DNA of 64,000 bases. It comes from Mycolicibacterium sp. 018/SC-01/001 (GTDB lineage Bacteria; Actinomycetota; Actinomycetes; Mycobacteriales; Mycobacteriaceae). This document shows positions 36,252 through 46,201 of the stretch, in pieces. The notes under the pieces are model-generated. The model was not told the origin of the DNA. It saw only the letters and a list, made by a program, of their open reading frames with translations, and did no database searches. Position numbers and translations under genes: made by a program. The stretch is from contig NZ_VKAA01000014.1 in NCBI RefSeq assembly GCF_007096635.1, forward strand, positions 1 through 64,000, read 5' to 3'. Each line of letters starts with the position of its first letter. The stretch's first letter is position 1.

Positions 36252-38906
36252 TCAGGACGCCAGTTCGATGTGGCGGGCCGTCTGCACGCCCGCGTAGCGC
36301 TGCGGACTGCACGTCAGGATGATCACCTGCCCGTCGCCGGCGACGGCGTCGAACACCTCGGCCATCCGGGTCAGACGGTCGGGGTCGGTGAAGCCCAACG
36401 CGTCGTCGATCACGACGGGCACGCTGTCCTCCTTGGCGACGAGCGCCGCGCCGGCCAGCCGCGCCACGATGCCGAGCTGTTCCTTCGCGCCGCCGGACAA
36501 CGACTCGTAGGGAACCGTACGTCCGGACAGGGTCCGCTGTCCGATGCGTAGCTCGCTGTCGACGTCGACTTCGAAGGTGTCTCCGAAGACGATGCGGCCC
36601 AACCGTTCCACCTCACCGCGGAACGGATCGACGTAGCGGGACCGCAGCGCGTCGCGGTGCCGGCCCATCACGGTGCGCAGCAGCTGCGCCGCGCGTGCCC
36701 GGCGTTGCATCCGCTCGTGGTCGGCGGCCGCGTGCTGCCGCTCGGTCTCCGCGGCGTCGAGCCGGCCCTTGCGGCCCTCGGTGCCGAACACCTTCAGCTG
36801 AGCGGACACGTCGCGCAGCGTCTCGACCGCGTCGTCGCAGCGGGTGTGTGCGGCGGCCGCGGCAGCGGCGGCCTCGGTCAGACGTGCGCTGACCAGCTCG
36901 GGCTGCCGGCTCGCCAGCTCCTCGCCGAGCCGGTCGACCCCTGCCTGCGCCGCGGCCGCCGCGTCGGCGAGGGTCTGCACCGTCACCGCCAGCTCGTCGT
37001 CGCCGACCGCGGCACGGGCCTCGGCGAGCCGCTGCTGGGCTGCCGTCAGCTCGTCGCCGACGACGGTGAGCTTCTCACCCAACCGGGCCGCGCGCATCTC
37101 CCGCTCCGACACGAGCGCCCCGGCGGCCTCGACGACCTTGGCGTGGGTGTCGCAGTCGCGCAGCGCCTGCTGGTGGGCTGCCGTCGCCTCGACCAATTCG
37201 AGCCGCTGGGTGGTCGGATCGGTCCCGCTCTGCCCCGTCGGCGCGTCGGACAGCCCGCCGTCGTCGGGCAATCGTGACTGCACCACGGCGAGGCGGGACC
37301 GCAGCAGCTGCAGCGGGTCGTCGGCGGTCAACGCGTCCAGCACCGCGCTGACCTGCGCCGTGGTCGCCGACAGTTCCTGGCGGCGCGTGTCGAGCGCCCT
37401 GGCGGCATCCAGGTCGGGCGCCCCGGCGTCATGCAGCGCCCCGGACAGCGCGCCGCGGGCCTGGTCGAGGGCCGCCTGGCTGTCGGCTGCGGTTGCACCG
37501 GCGACCACCCGCACCGTGAGGCCACCGGGCAGGTCGATGCCCGTCGCCCCCGACACCGACGTCGTCCACGTCTGGCCCGCGGTCAGCGGCACCGGGACCC
37601 CGTCGACCGCGACGTCCACGTCGGCAGCCGCGGCCACCTCGATGTGCGCCGAGGTCTGCTCGACCAGAGCCGCGGCCCGTTCGACCGCGGCAGCTGCCCG
37701 TTCCAGAACCGCCATCGAGGTCGCCGTGACCGTGATGTCTGCGAGTTCCCTTCGCGCGGAATCGAGTTCACGCTGGCGCTGCTCGATGGTGGCGATCCGG
37801 GCGGTGAGCCGCGCAGCCTCGTCCCGGTCCGCCACCAGCGCGCGAGCGGCCTGCGCGGCGTCGAGGCGCTCCGCGCACCGTTGCAGTTCGGCCTTCGCTG
37901 CAGTGGCGGCCGCCTCGGCCGCCACGCGCATCTCGCGGGCGGTGTCCGCGTCGTCGGCGGCAGCGTCGGCCTCGGCGCGCAACCGGGCCACAGCGGCGAT
38001 CCGGTCCTCGACATCGGCGCGGGTCCGCCGCCGCTCGGTCAGCGTCGCCAGCGAAGCCGCATGGGTCGACGTCGCGGCCTCGGCGCGCGCCCGCGCCTGC
38101 TCGAGCTGGGCCGTCAGTGCCGCCACGGTGTCGGCGGCCTGCTGGGCAGCGGTCAATTCGACAGCGGTGCTGTCCTTTTCGCGCATCAGCGTCTCGAGAT
38201 CGGCGGTCAGCGTGGCATGCTTGCGCACCGCCTCGTCGACTTCGGCGATCGCCGCCGCGCAGCGGGCCACCTCCTCATCGGCGTTCTTGAGGCGGGTGAT
38301 GGCGGCCAGCCACTCCGCGGTCGGCCGGCCGGTGGCGGTGAAGTAGCGCCGGTACTCCTCCTCGATCTTGTCCACCAGCAGGCCATCCGTCGGACCGGCC
38401 CCCGCCGGGGTGTCCTCGATCTCGCCGGCGACGACGTCGAGCGCACGCGAAAGCGCGTCGCAACCCGCGAGTTCCGTCGCCGAGGTCGAGGCGGCCTGGA
38501 TCACCCGCTGCGCCTGCCACAGATCGAGATCCACCGTCTCGGCCAGAATCGCCCGCACGCGCTCGTGGGCCTCGTCGCCGGTGAGCTGTTCCCGCCGCGG
38601 CGCGAGGATCGTCAGCTCCGTCTCGGGCTTCTTGTGGAAGCGCTTGCGGTAGACGAACCGGTAAGCGCCGGTCGACATCTCGGCCGTCACCTCGGCGCCG
38701 ACGTCGGCGTGGGTGGGCTTGACCAGCTTGACGTCCTTCTTCGTGGAGCGGTCCTTGGCGTCGAGCAGCAGATCGAGCGCCTCGAGCATCGAGGACTTGC
38801 CGATCTCGTTGGCGCCGCTGATCACGATGACACCACTGTCGGGAAACGTGATGTCGCGGTGGGCGATTCCGCGGTAGTTGGTCAGCGTCAGCCGGTGCAG
38901 TTTCAC
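36252..38906 (-). CDS. SbcC/Rad50-like SMC-type ATPase
   Basis: An 884-residue ATPase. The N-terminal RecF/SMC P-loop segment (ISGANEIGKSSMLEALDLL) and a C-terminal signature-Walker B part (LSGGAKEQLG and VVIDDALGFTDPDRL) flank a long Ala/Glu/Arg-rich coiled coil, with a short globular insert near the middle. Such proteins open DNA ends for a nuclease partner. GTG 38906 shares GTGA with the SbcD-like gene. From memory the pair corresponds to Rv1277-Rv1278. A central CxxC zinc hook was not found, unlike in typical Rad50. Confidence 0.87.
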   Translation of the reverse strand: MKLHRLTLTNYRGIAHRDITFPDSGVIVISGANEIGKSSMLEALDLLLDAKDRSTKKDVKLVKPTHADVGAEVTAEMSTGAYRFVYRKRFHKKPETELTILAPRREQLTGDEAHERVRAILAETVDLDLWQAQRVIQAASTSATELAGCDALSRALDVVAGEIEDTPAGAGPTDGLLVDKIEEEYRRYFTATGRPTAEWLAAITRLKNADEEVARCAAAIAEVDEAVRKHATLTADLETLMREKDSTAVELTAAQQAADTVAALTAQLEQARARAEAATSTHAASLATLTERRRTRADVEDRIAAVARLRAEADAAADDADTAREMRVAAEAAATAAKAELQRCAERLDAAQAARALVADRDEAARLTARIATIEQRQRELDSARRELADITVTATSMAVLERAAAAVERAAALVEQTSAHIEVAAAADVDVAVDGVPVPLTAGQTWTTSVSGATGIDLPGGLTVRVVAGATAADSQAALDQARGALSGALHDAGAPDLDAARALDTRRQELSATTAQVSAVLDALTADDPLQLLRSRLAVVQSRLPDDGGLSDAPTGQSGTDPTTQRLELVEATAAHQQALRDCDTHAKVVEAAGALVSEREMRAARLGEKLTVVGDELTAAQQRLAEARAAVGDDELAVTVQTLADAAAAAQAGVDRLGEELASRQPELVSARLTEAAAAAAAAHTRCDDAVETLRDVSAQLKVFGTEGRKGRLDAAETERQHAAADHERMQRRARAAQLLRTVMGRHRDALRSRYVDPFRGEVERLGRIVFGDTFEVDVDSELRIGQRTLSGRTVPYESLSGGAKEQLGIVARLAGAALVAKEDSVPVVIDDALGFTDPDRLTRMAEVFDAVAGDGQVIILTCSPQRYAGVQTARHIELAS

Positions 38907-40051
38907 GCCGCACCTCCTTCGGTCAGGCGCAGCAGCAGTGCCAGTGCGGCGCGGGCGTCCTCGGCGTCCTCTCCGGACGAGCGGGCGGCCGACACCAGCT
39001 CCTCGACCGCCGCGGCGGCGAACCCGCCGATGCCGAGGTCGTCGAACTCGCCGTCGGCGGGCATCACCGCGATGTCGGTGTGCCGGTCCCACGGGATCAG
39101 CGCGGCGAACAGGCGCGCGTAGCGGTCCAGGCACAGATCCAGCGCGGCCTTGTCGGTGACGGTCAGCGACCCGGTCAGGCCGAGCCGGATCACCGTGCGG
39201 TCCTTGTCCGGCATCAGATCGAGGTTGATGTCGAGATCGGCGACGTCGCGGCTGTCGTCGACGGTGCGGCGCAGCGACACGAACCGCCACGTAGCGACCG
39301 GACGCGGGTCGACGCGCACCGGCCGGTGTGCGGCCGTCTCGTCGACGTCGACAACGAGGACGTGACCCGGTTTCGGCTCGACGTCGTCGAAGTTGGTCAC
39401 CTCCGGCGCCCCGGAGTACCAGATGCGACCCGACGATCCGACGTCGAGCACAGAGTGCTTGTCCCCCAACGCCACATAGTGCACCGCCCCGCGGGCGATC
39501 GCGCTCTCCAGCGAGGCGAGCGCGATCAGCGATGGCCGGTCCTTGTCCGGCACCAGGATGTCCACGGCACCGTGACCGACGACGATGCGCGTCACCCCGT
39601 CCGCGGGCAGGCCGTCCAGAACCTGGCCGACGAGGTCGCCGGTGGGGAACTTCGACGACCACGGCGCGGCGACCAGCTCCAGCCCCGGGCGCACCTGATG
39701 CGCGCCCGGGCGGTCGAGCACGACGACGTTGTCCGGGCGTTCCGCGGTGAACAGCGCACTGGTGTAGACCGATCCGGCATCCAGGGGATCGTGGTTACCC
39801 GGCAGCAGATAGACGGGTACGCCGATGCCCCGCATGGCTTCCAGCGACTGACTGACCTCGCGGGGCGCCAGCTGATTGTGCTCGAACACATCGCCGGCGA
39901 CCACCACGAACTCGGCATCCGTCGCCACGGCCAGCGGGCCCAGCGCACTGACCGCTGCCCGCCGCGCCGCCGCATAGCGGGGCTGCGCCTCACCGCTGAG
40001 GAAGTGCCGCGTCATGCCGAGCTGCCAGTCGGCGGTGTGCAGGAATCGCAT
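38903..40051 (-). CDS. SbcD/Mre11-like metallophosphoesterase nuclease
   Basis: A 382-residue nuclease of the Mre11 fold. Metal-binding motifs are in order: HTADWQLG (the usual DxH is DWQ here), AGDVFEHN, LLPGNHD, VVGHGAVD and ALGDKHS. The C-terminal third carries the helical part contacting the ATPase. Replacement of the DxH histidine by Gln occurs in some relatives but may change metal preference. First of the two-gene nuclease-ATPase unit; the 71 bases upstream separate it from the divergent phosphatase gene. Confidence 0.87.
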   Translation of the reverse strand: MRFLHTADWQLGMTRHFLSGEAQPRYAAARRAAVSALGPLAVATDAEFVVVAGDVFEHNQLAPREVSQSLEAMRGIGVPVYLLPGNHDPLDAGSVYTSALFTAERPDNVVVLDRPGAHQVRPGLELVAAPWSSKFPTGDLVGQVLDGLPADGVTRIVVGHGAVDILVPDKDRPSLIALASLESAIARGAVHYVALGDKHSVLDVGSSGRIWYSGAPEVTNFDDVEPKPGHVLVVDVDETAAHRPVRVDPRPVATWRFVSLRRTVDDSRDVADLDINLDLMPDKDRTVIRLGLTGSLTVTDKAALDLCLDRYARLFAALIPWDRHTDIAVMPADGEFDDLGIGGFAAAAVEELVSAARSSGEDAEDARAALALLLRLTEGGAA

Positions 40052-40108
40052 GTGGCGGAAGTCTAGGGCGGGCCGCCGACAAGTCCGGGGACGCGCACCG
40101 GGATGGCC

Positions 40109-40114
40109 TACGGT
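40109..40114 (+). promoter_or_regulatory. -10 box for the SixA-like phosphatase gene
   Basis: TACGGT fits TANNNT and lies eight bases before ATG 40123, giving a very short leader. Confidence 0.35.
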
Positions 40115-40122
40115 TGACTGTC

Positions 40123-40629
40123 ATGAGCGAGGGAACGCGCACGCTGGTGCTGATGCGGCACGCCAAATCGGACTATCCCGACGGGGTGTCGGATCACCGG
40201 CGACCGCTGGCGCCGCGCGGCGAGCGCGAGGCCGCGCTCGCCGGGGACTGGCTGCGCGCCTCCGTGCCCGAGATCGACGCCGTGCTGTGCTCGTCGGCGA
40301 CGAGGACGCGCCAGACGCTCGAGCGCACGGGGATCACCGCCGCGGCGACGTTCTCCGACCGGCTCTACGAGGCGAGCCCGGGCATCGTGATCGAGGAGAT
40401 CAACGGCGTGTCGGACGACGTGGGCACGCTGCTGGTGGTCGGGCACGAGCCGGTGATGTCGTCACTGGCGCTGGGCCTCGCCACCGAAACCAGCGCACAC
40501 AGCGATGCCGCGCAACGGATCTCGGCGAAGTACCCGACGTCGGCGATCGCCGTACTGCGTAGCGACGCGCCCTGGGCGCAGCTCGAACTCGGCAGCGCCG
40601 AGCTCGTCGACTTCCACATCCCGCGCTAG
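40123..40629 (+). CDS. SixA-like histidine phosphatase
   Basis: A 168-residue phosphatase of the RHG branch. The RHG-type motif is MRHAKSD and the second histidine lies in VVGHEP. Members remove phosphate from phosphohistidine or small phosphoesters. It matches Rv1276c from memory, in the same position beside lprC and the SbcCD-like genes. An upstream TTG in frame would add three residues; ATG 40123 is preferred. The hairpin at 40674-40695 follows. Confidence 0.85.
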   Translation: MSEGTRTLVLMRHAKSDYPDGVSDHRRPLAPRGEREAALAGDWLRASVPEIDAVLCSSATRTRQTLERTGITAAATFSDRLYEASPGIVIEEINGVSDDVGTLLVVGHEPVMSSLALGLATETSAHSDAAQRISAKYPTSAIAVLRSDAPWAQLELGSAELVDFHIPR

Positions 40630-40673
40630 CCGCGCCGAGATCGACGAAAAGGCGCCATTCACTCGCACTTTCG

Positions 40674-40695
40674 CGCCCAAACGTTGGTTTGGGCG
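40674..40695. terminator. Short hairpin between phosphatase and lprC genes
   Basis: Perfect 9-base stem (CGCCCAAAC / GTTTGGGCG) with a 4-base loop, placed between convergent genes. It lies five bases from the lprC stop and 45 from the phosphatase stop. Compact GC-rich stem typical of a terminator; no U tract. Confidence 0.65.
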
Positions 40696-40699
40696 GGGT

Positions 40700-41248
40700 T
40701 CAGGCGCGGGTGGCCAGCGTCAGCTCCATCAGCTTGACCGCCATACCGCACGCGTCGATGCCCGGCGCCTGCGGGTTGATCCACCAGCCCACCACGCCCG
40801 CGGCGTCACTGGCCACACCACAGGCACCGTTGGGGTCGTTGGGCCGCATCACGAACGACTGGATGCCCGCGATCGACCGGTTCTCGATCTGGTAGTTCAG
40901 CTGCTGCGCGGTCTTGCGCTCGTTCTCGAGGTCGCCCTGCTCGTACCAGAACCGTGTGATGTCCACCAGCCCCGCGGGGTTGGCCGCCTGCCAACGGCAC
41001 ACCGCACCCACGAACGTGCTCTGGATGTCGAGCGGGTCGGCGCCGACCGTCTGGGCCAGGATGTCCTGGGTCAGGACGTCGCACTCTTTGAGCAGATTGG
41101 GGTACTGGCGCTCGGAGTTGTTGTTGCGCGGCACGTCGCCGGACCCGGACTTGGCCGCGGTGCCCTGCACCGTCTGCGTGCACCCGGTCAGCAGCACCAG
41201 CGCGGCCGCGCCAACCACCGCCACCGCTCGTCCCCGTCGAACGCTCAT
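40700..41248 (-). CDS. lprC: DUF3558 lipoprotein LprC
   Basis: A 182-residue lipoprotein with lipobox LLTGC (Cys23) and a DUF3558 domain (QYPNLLKECDVLTQD and late GACGV and DACGMA cysteines). It would be anchored to the outer side of the membrane. Placed after lprB with an ATGA overlap, as in M. tuberculosis Rv1274-Rv1275. Function unknown. The two neighbouring paralogues may interact. Confidence 0.85.
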   Translation of the reverse strand: MSVRRGRAVAVVGAAALVLLTGCTQTVQGTAAKSGSGDVPRNNNSERQYPNLLKECDVLTQDILAQTVGADPLDIQSTFVGAVCRWQAANPAGLVDITRFWYEQGDLENERKTAQQLNYQIENRSIAGIQSFVMRPNDPNGACGVASDAAGVVGWWINPQAPGIDACGMAVKLMELTLATRA

Positions 41249-41811
41249 TTGGAGTTCACAATCGATTGGCGGGTGAGTTCTTTGGCGACATCGCACGGAT
41301 CCGGGAACGGTTTGGCCGCGTAGCTGATCGACCACTCGATGAAGTCGTCGTTGAAGCCGATGCCGATCTCGCACAGGTTGACGCCCAGGATCGGGTCCTC
41401 GTTGGACGCGATGAATCCGTCGTGGCCCTCGATGTTGATGTCTTCGACGCTGGTGCGCGACAGTTCCTCCGTCTTGCGCTCGCGACCGATCGGGCTGCCC
41501 CGGAACCACGTGAAGGAAAAGTGCGGCCCGACGATGCTGCCGTTGGTCAGCCACTGACACCCTGCAGAGTTCGTCGCCGTGTTCACCAGACCCTGGACCT
41601 GAGTCTGCTTCGCGATCTCCTGATCACTGATGCCGGCGCACTGCGGGAAGAACGGGCCGTGCTTGGCGGCCGCGGGTGCCGCATCGGTCGACGGCACCGT
41701 CGGCGAGGAGGGCTGGTCGTCAGAACAGCCGGCCAGCACCGGAAGCACGGCCACGGCAGCAACGGCGAGCGCTTTCGCGGGCCGTCGAAATCTGCGGGGG
41801 CTGCGGGTCAC
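41245..41811 (-). CDS. lprB: DUF3558 lipoprotein LprB
   Basis: A 188-residue lipoprotein. The signal ends in the lipobox VLAGC (Cys29), followed by a Ser/Pro/Ala-rich linker and a DUF3558 domain with cysteines in FPQCAG and SAGCQW. I start it at GTG 41811 because TACAGT lies seven bases upstream (leaderless) and the signal peptide then has normal length. GTG 41820 and TTG 41844 are also open. Overlaps lprC by four bases. Confidence 0.82.
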   Translation of the reverse strand: MTRSPRRFRRPAKALAVAAVAVLPVLAGCSDDQPSSPTVPSTDAAPAAAKHGPFFPQCAGISDQEIAKQTQVQGLVNTATNSAGCQWLTNGSIVGPHFSFTWFRGSPIGRERKTEELSRTSVEDINIEGHDGFIASNEDPILGVNLCEIGIGFNDDFIEWSISYAAKPFPDPCDVAKELTRQSIVNSK

Positions 41812-41818
41812 GCCATGC

Positions 41819-41824
41819 ACTGTA
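41819..41824 (-). promoter_or_regulatory. -10 box of the lprB-lprC operon
   Basis: TACAGT on the minus strand fits TANNNT and ends seven bases before GTG 41811, so the mRNA would be leaderless. Confidence 0.4.
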
Positions 41825-41937
41825 GCGGCAGGGGTTGGGGTCAACCACCGACAGGCCGATTGACCTGCGAATTCACAAGATTCTCAGGTATCCGGCCAGA
41901 CAGGGGCGCCGCCGGGCAGGTGTGCGACAGTAGCGGG

Positions 41938-43665
41938 ATGCTCTGGGGCCTGCTCCGCCGGCACACCCGGCCCTACCGCCCGCTGCTCGCGGTGGTCGCC
42001 GCCCTCCAGCTCGTCAGCACCCTGGCCACGCTGTATCTGCCCACGGTCAACGCTGCGATCATCGACGACGGCGTCGCCCACGGGAATCTGCGCCGCATCG
42101 TCGAGCTCGGCATGGTGATGCTCGGCGTGACCGCGCTGCAGGTGGCCTGCGCGGTCGGCGCCGTCTACTTCGGTTCGCGCGCGAGCATGAGCGTGGGCCG
42201 CGATCTGCGGTCGGTGGTCTTCCACCACGTCACCGGGTTCTCCGCCGAACAGACCGCGCGCTTCGGTGCACCGTCGCTGCTGACGCGCACCACCAACGAC
42301 GTCCAGCAAATCCAGCTCCTCGTCCAGCTGACCGCGACCATGCTGATCACCGCGCCGATCATGTGCATCGGCGGCATCGCGATGGCGGTCCACCAGGACG
42401 CCGGCCTGTCCTGGCTGTTGCTGATCAGCGTCCCGGTGCTGGCGCTGGCCAACTACTGGATCGTCTCGCACCTGCTGCCGATCTTCCGCCGGCTGCAACG
42501 CCTGATCGACGGGATCAACCGGGTGATGCGCGAGCAGCTGACGGGGCTGCGGGTGGTGCGGGCCTTCGCACGGGAGCCCTACGAGCGCGCCAGGTTCGCG
42601 GCGGCCAACACCGCGCTCGCCGATGCCGCCGTGGAGGCCGGTCGCTGGCAGGCGGTGATGCTGCCGGTCACCACGTTGGTCATCAACATCTCCAGCGTGG
42701 CGTTGATCTGGTTCGGCGGGCAACGCATCGACGCCGGCCAGATGCAGGTCGGTTCGCTGATCGCGTTCCTCTCGTACTTCATGCAGATCCTCGTCGCGGT
42801 GCTGATGGCGACGTTCATCCTGGTGATCATCCCCCGCGCGTCCGCCTGCGCCGAACGCATCACCGAGGTGCTCTCGACCCAGCCGACGATCGTCAGCCCG
42901 GACTCACCGGTGACACCTGATCGCATCGTCGGCGAGGTGCGATTCGCCGACGCCACTTTCTGCTACGACGGCGCCGACCGGCCGGTGCTGCAGGACATCT
43001 CACTGACCGCGAGGCCGCGGACGACGACCGCGATCGTCGGTTCGACGGGGTCGGGCAAGTCGACGCTGGTGTCCCTGATCTGCCGGCTCTACGACGTGAC
43101 CGACGGTGCCGTCCTGGTCGACGGGATCGACGTGCGCGAGATGGACATCGAAACACTGTGGGCGGCGATCGGATTGGTGCCCCAACGCGGCTACCTGTTC
43201 GCCGGCACGATCGCCGACAACCTGCGCTTCGGACGCTCCGATGCGAGCGAGGACGAGATGTGGGCCTCATTGCGGATCGCCGCGGCCGACGATTTCGTCG
43301 CCGCCCACCCCGACGGGCTCGACCAGCGCGTCGCCCAGGGCGGCATGAATTTCTCCGGCGGTCAGCGTCAGCGGCTGGCGATCGCGCGTGCCGTGATCCG
43401 CCGGCCGGCGATCTACCTGTTCGACGACGCGTTCTCCGCGCTCGACGTGCACACCGACGCCACCGTCCGTGCGCGACTGCGCGAGGCGTCCGCCGACGCC
43501 ACGGTGATCGTGGTCTCCCAGCGCATCTCCACGATCGCCGAGGCTGACCACATCGTCGTCGTCGACGACGGTCGGGTGGTCGGGGCGGGTACGCACGACG
43601 ACCTGCTCGCCGGGTGCACGGCGTATCGCGAGTTCGCGGATTCGCAATCGGTCGGCATCCCGTGA
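41938..43665 (+). CDS. ABC exporter subunit with degenerate ATPase site (Rv1273c-like)
   Basis: A 575-residue half-exporter with six membrane helices and one ATPase. Walker A is GSTGSGKST and the signature FSGGQRQRL. Walker B ends [10 protein letters not shown], with Asp where the catalytic Glu of active sites stands. This is the pattern of the weak site in heterodimeric exporters such as TM287/288. It pairs with the next gene, whose site is normal; the stop and start overlap (GTGA). The two match Rv1273c and Rv1272c from memory. Substrate is unknown, often drugs or lipids. Confidence 0.9.
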   Translation: MLWGLLRRHTRPYRPLLAVVAALQLVSTLATLYLPTVNAAIIDDGVAHGNLRRIVELGMVMLGVTALQVACAVGAVYFGSRASMSVGRDLRSVVFHHVTGFSAEQTARFGAPSLLTRTTNDVQQIQLLVQLTATMLITAPIMCIGGIAMAVHQDAGLSWLLLISVPVLALANYWIVSHLLPIFRRLQRLIDGINRVMREQLTGLRVVRAFAREPYERARFAAANTALADAAVEAGRWQAVMLPVTTLVINISSVALIWFGGQRIDAGQMQVGSLIAFLSYFMQILVAVLMATFILVIIPRASACAERITEVLSTQPTIVSPDSPVTPDRIVGEVRFADATFCYDGADRPVLQDISLTARPRTTTAIVGSTGSGKSTLVSLICRLYDVTDGAVLVDGIDVREMDIETLWAAIGLVPQRGYLFAGTIADNLRFGRSDASEDEMWASLRIAAADDFVAAHPDGLDQRVAQGGMNFSGGQRQRLAIARAVIRRPAIYLFDDAFSALDVHTDATVRARLREASADATVIVVSQRISTIAEADHIVVVDDGRVVGAGTHDDLLAGCTAYREFADSQSVGIP

Positions 43666-45560
43666 GCGGACCGCTGGGCCGCTCGATGCGGATGAACGAA
43701 CCGCCTCAGGCCCGCTCGCGCGATTTCCGCGCCTCGGCGATGCGGCTGCTGAGAAGACTGACCCCGCAGAGAAGCCTGACCGTGGCGGTGATGCTGCTCG
43801 GCATCGGGGGCATCGCCATCGGCGTCGTCGGACCGCGCATCCTGGGTCACGCCACCGATCTGCTGTTCAACGGTGTTGTGGGGCGCGAACTTCCGGCCGG
43901 CCTGACCAAAGAGCAGGCGGTCGACGCGGCCCGTGCGCGTGGTGACACCACCTTTGCCGACCTGCTGTCGGGCATGAACGTGGTCCCCGGCCAGGGCGTG
44001 GACTTCGGCGCGGTGGCCCGCACACTCGCACTGGCGCTGGGGTTGTATCTGGTTGCAGCGCTGATGGTCTGGCTGCAAGCCCGAATCCTCAACGTCGTCG
44101 TCCAGCGGACGATGGTGGCGCTGCGCGCCGACGTCGAGGACAAGATCCACCGGCTGCCGCTGCGCTATTTCGACACCCGGCAGCGGGGCGAGGTGCTCAG
44201 CCGCGTCACCAACGACGTCGACAACCTCGCCCAGTCACTGTCGATGTCGATCACCCAGCTGCTGACCTCGGTGCTCACCGTGGTCGCCGTCCTGGTGATG
44301 ATGCTGACGATCTCCCCGCTGCTGACGGTACTGACGATCGTGACCGTGCCACTGTCACTGTGGATCACCCGCTCGATCGCCCGGCGGTCCCGCCGCCTGT
44401 TCGTCGCGCAGTGGACCAACACCGGAAAGCTCAACGCGCACATCGAGGAGACCTACAGCGGGTTCACCGTCGTCACGACCTACGGTCACCGCGCTGCAGC
44501 AGAGCGGCAGTTCGCCGAGCTCAACGACGACGTCTACCACGCCAGCTTCGGGGCGCAGTTCCTCTCCGGCCTGGTCTCGCCCGCCACGATCTTCGTCGGC
44601 AACCTGAGCTACGTCGCCGTCGCGGTGGTGGGCGGCGTTCAGGTCGCCACCGGGCAGATCACCCTCGGCGGCATCCAGGCGTTCATCCAGTACGTGCGGC
44701 AGTTCAACCAGCCCCTGACCCAGATCGCGGGCATGTACAACACGCTGCAGTCCGGGATCGCCAGCGCGGAGCGCGTTTTCGAGCTGCTGGACGCCGAGGA
44801 AGAACCGCAGGCGCCCGACCGGGAACTACCCTCGTCGGCGGGCAGCGGTCGGGTCGAGTTCCGCGACGTGCGATTCGGGTACCGCCCGGATGCTCCGGTG
44901 ATCGAGGATCTGAGTCTGGCGGTCGAACCGGGCACCACGGTGGCGATCGTCGGACCGACCGGCGCCGGCAAGACCACGCTGGTGAACCTCTTGATGCGCT
45001 TCTACGACGTCGACGCCGGCCAGATCCTCCTCGACGGTGTCGACATCACCTCGGTGAGCCGGTCGTCGCTGCGCTCCCGCATCGGCATGGTGCTGCAGGA
45101 CACCTGGTTGTTCGCCGGCACGGTGTACGAGAACATCGCCTACGGGCGGCCGGAGGCCACCCGCGATGAGATCATCGAGGCGGCCACCGCCGCGTACGTG
45201 GACCGGTTCGTGCACACGCTGCCGGACGGCTACGACACGCGCATCGCCGATGGGGGCACCAACATCAGTGCCGGTGAGCGACAACTGATCACGATCGCGC
45301 GGACCGTGCTGGCGCGGCCCCAGCTGCTGATCCTCGACGAGGCGACCAGCTCGGTGGACACGCGCACCGAGGTGCTGATCCAGCACGCCATGGCCTCGCT
45401 GCGCCGGGGCCGCACCAGTTTCTTGATCGCACATCGCCTTTCGACGATCCGTGACGCCGACCTGATCCTGGTCATGGACGCCGGCCGGATCGTCGAGCAG
45501 GGCACCCACGACGGGCTGATGGCCCGCCGGGGTGCCTACTGGACGATGATCCAGGCTTAG
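43662..45560 (+). CDS. ABC exporter subunit with canonical ATPase site (Rv1272c-like)
   Basis: A 632-residue half-exporter. An N-terminal tail and an extracellular insertion of about 60 residues between the first two helices precede the usual six-helix core. Walker A is GPTGAGKTT, the signature ISAGERQLI and Walker [13 protein letters not shown] with a proper catalytic Glu. It provides the hydrolysis-competent Walker B of the heterodimer. GTG 43662 overlaps the first subunit's stop. Ends overlapping the convergent gene by four bases. Confidence 0.92.
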   Translation: MSGPLGRSMRMNEPPQARSRDFRASAMRLLRRLTPQRSLTVAVMLLGIGGIAIGVVGPRILGHATDLLFNGVVGRELPAGLTKEQAVDAARARGDTTFADLLSGMNVVPGQGVDFGAVARTLALALGLYLVAALMVWLQARILNVVVQRTMVALRADVEDKIHRLPLRYFDTRQRGEVLSRVTNDVDNLAQSLSMSITQLLTSVLTVVAVLVMMLTISPLLTVLTIVTVPLSLWITRSIARRSRRLFVAQWTNTGKLNAHIEETYSGFTVVTTYGHRAAAERQFAELNDDVYHASFGAQFLSGLVSPATIFVGNLSYVAVAVVGGVQVATGQITLGGIQAFIQYVRQFNQPLTQIAGMYNTLQSGIASAERVFELLDAEEEPQAPDRELPSSAGSGRVEFRDVRFGYRPDAPVIEDLSLAVEPGTTVAIVGPTGAGKTTLVNLLMRFYDVDAGQILLDGVDITSVSRSSLRSRIGMVLQDTWLFAGTVYENIAYGRPEATRDEIIEAATAAYVDRFVHTLPDGYDTRIADGGTNISAGERQLITIARTVLARPQLLILDEATSSVDTRTEVLIQHAMASLRRGRTSFLIAHRLSTIRDADLILVMDAGRIVEQGTHDGLMARRGAYWTMIQA

Positions 45561-46126
45561 TCGGTTTGGGTGACCTGCGGGCCCTGCGCCCGCAGCTCGT
45601 CGACTTCGCGCATCGCGTCACGCAATTTGCCGAGCCACTCGTCGGTGTGTTCGCCGACCAGACGCACGGACCAGGCCAGCGCGTCGGAGCGCGACCGCGC
45701 CACCCCGGCGTCGACCAGCGTGTCGAGCACCTGACGTTCCGTCTGACGGAGGCGGGTCATCACCGGAACGGCCAAGTGGGTGAACAAGATCCGTTCGTCA
45801 CCGACGGTGACACCCCATGAGACCTTGCGCGCGTAGCGCGCCTCGGCTTCGTCGGCGATGTGCATACGCTCGGCGCGGGTCTGCTCGCGGAACCTCGCGG
45901 CCCGCCCCGAGGCGTGCGCCTCGGTTTCGGGCTGGTCCCCGTCGGCGTCGGGAAGCCGTCCGATGACGGTGATCTCTTCACGGTCGACGACGACCTCGGG
46001 ATCGCCGGCGAACCACTCGTCCGGAAGTCGGCCCGCGAACCACTCGGCGGCGTCGCGGGCATCGGGTTGATCGGCCTGTTGCCAGCCGCCGGAGCGGCCG
46101 GTTCTCTTGTGTGGATGGTGTCTCAT
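45557..46126 (-). CDS. Conserved protein with C-terminal ribbon-helix-helix-like segment
   Basis: A 189-residue protein I cannot place in a named family. The middle ([14 protein letters not shown]) is strand-rich. The C-terminal third ([20 protein letters not shown], then [12 protein letters not shown]) resembles a ribbon-helix-helix DNA-binding unit followed by a helix. If so it may bind the repeats over its own start codon (46124-46142), the usual autoregulation of such proteins. ATG 46126 lies within the first repeat; a frame extends upstream without support. It is divergent from the AIM24 gene. Confidence 0.65.
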   Translation of the reverse strand: MRHHPHKRTGRSGGWQQADQPDARDAAEWFAGRLPDEWFAGDPEVVVDREEITVIGRLPDADGDQPETEAHASGRAARFREQTRAERMHIADEAEARYARKVSWGVTVGDERILFTHLAVPVMTRLRQTERQVLDTLVDAGVARSRSDALAWSVRLVGEHTDEWLGKLRDAMREVDELRAQGPQVTQTD

Positions 46127-46142
46127 GATTACATGATTACAT
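46124..46142. repeat. Tandem CATGATTA repeats over a start codon, candidate operator
   Basis: CATGATTA occurs twice head to tail (46124-46131 and 46132-46139) and begins a third time (CAT). The same stretch contains the inverted repeat TCATG-ATTA-CATGA. Its AT-richness stands out in this region. On the minus strand TGTAAT (46141 to 46136) could serve as -10. Short tandem boxes with mixed symmetry over a start are typical binding sites of ribbon-helix-helix proteins, which the downstream gene may encode. Confidence 0.55.
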
Positions 46143-46188
46143 CGTTGCACCGGCCACGGGGATGCGGTTCACCGTCGGCGAACGGCAC

Positions 46189-46194
46189 TACGCT
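46189..46194 (+). promoter_or_regulatory. Leaderless -10 box for the AIM24 gene
   Basis: TACGCT fits TANNNT and lies seven bases before ATG 46202, so the transcript should begin at the start codon. The repeats at 46124-46142 lie just upstream and could control it as well. Confidence 0.45.
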
Positions 46195-46201
46195 CAGACG
46201 C

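Noticed and set aside
36242-36255. CTGAGCCGGCTCAG palindrome spanning two convergent stop codons
   Set aside because: It has no loop and is short; too weak to call a terminator.
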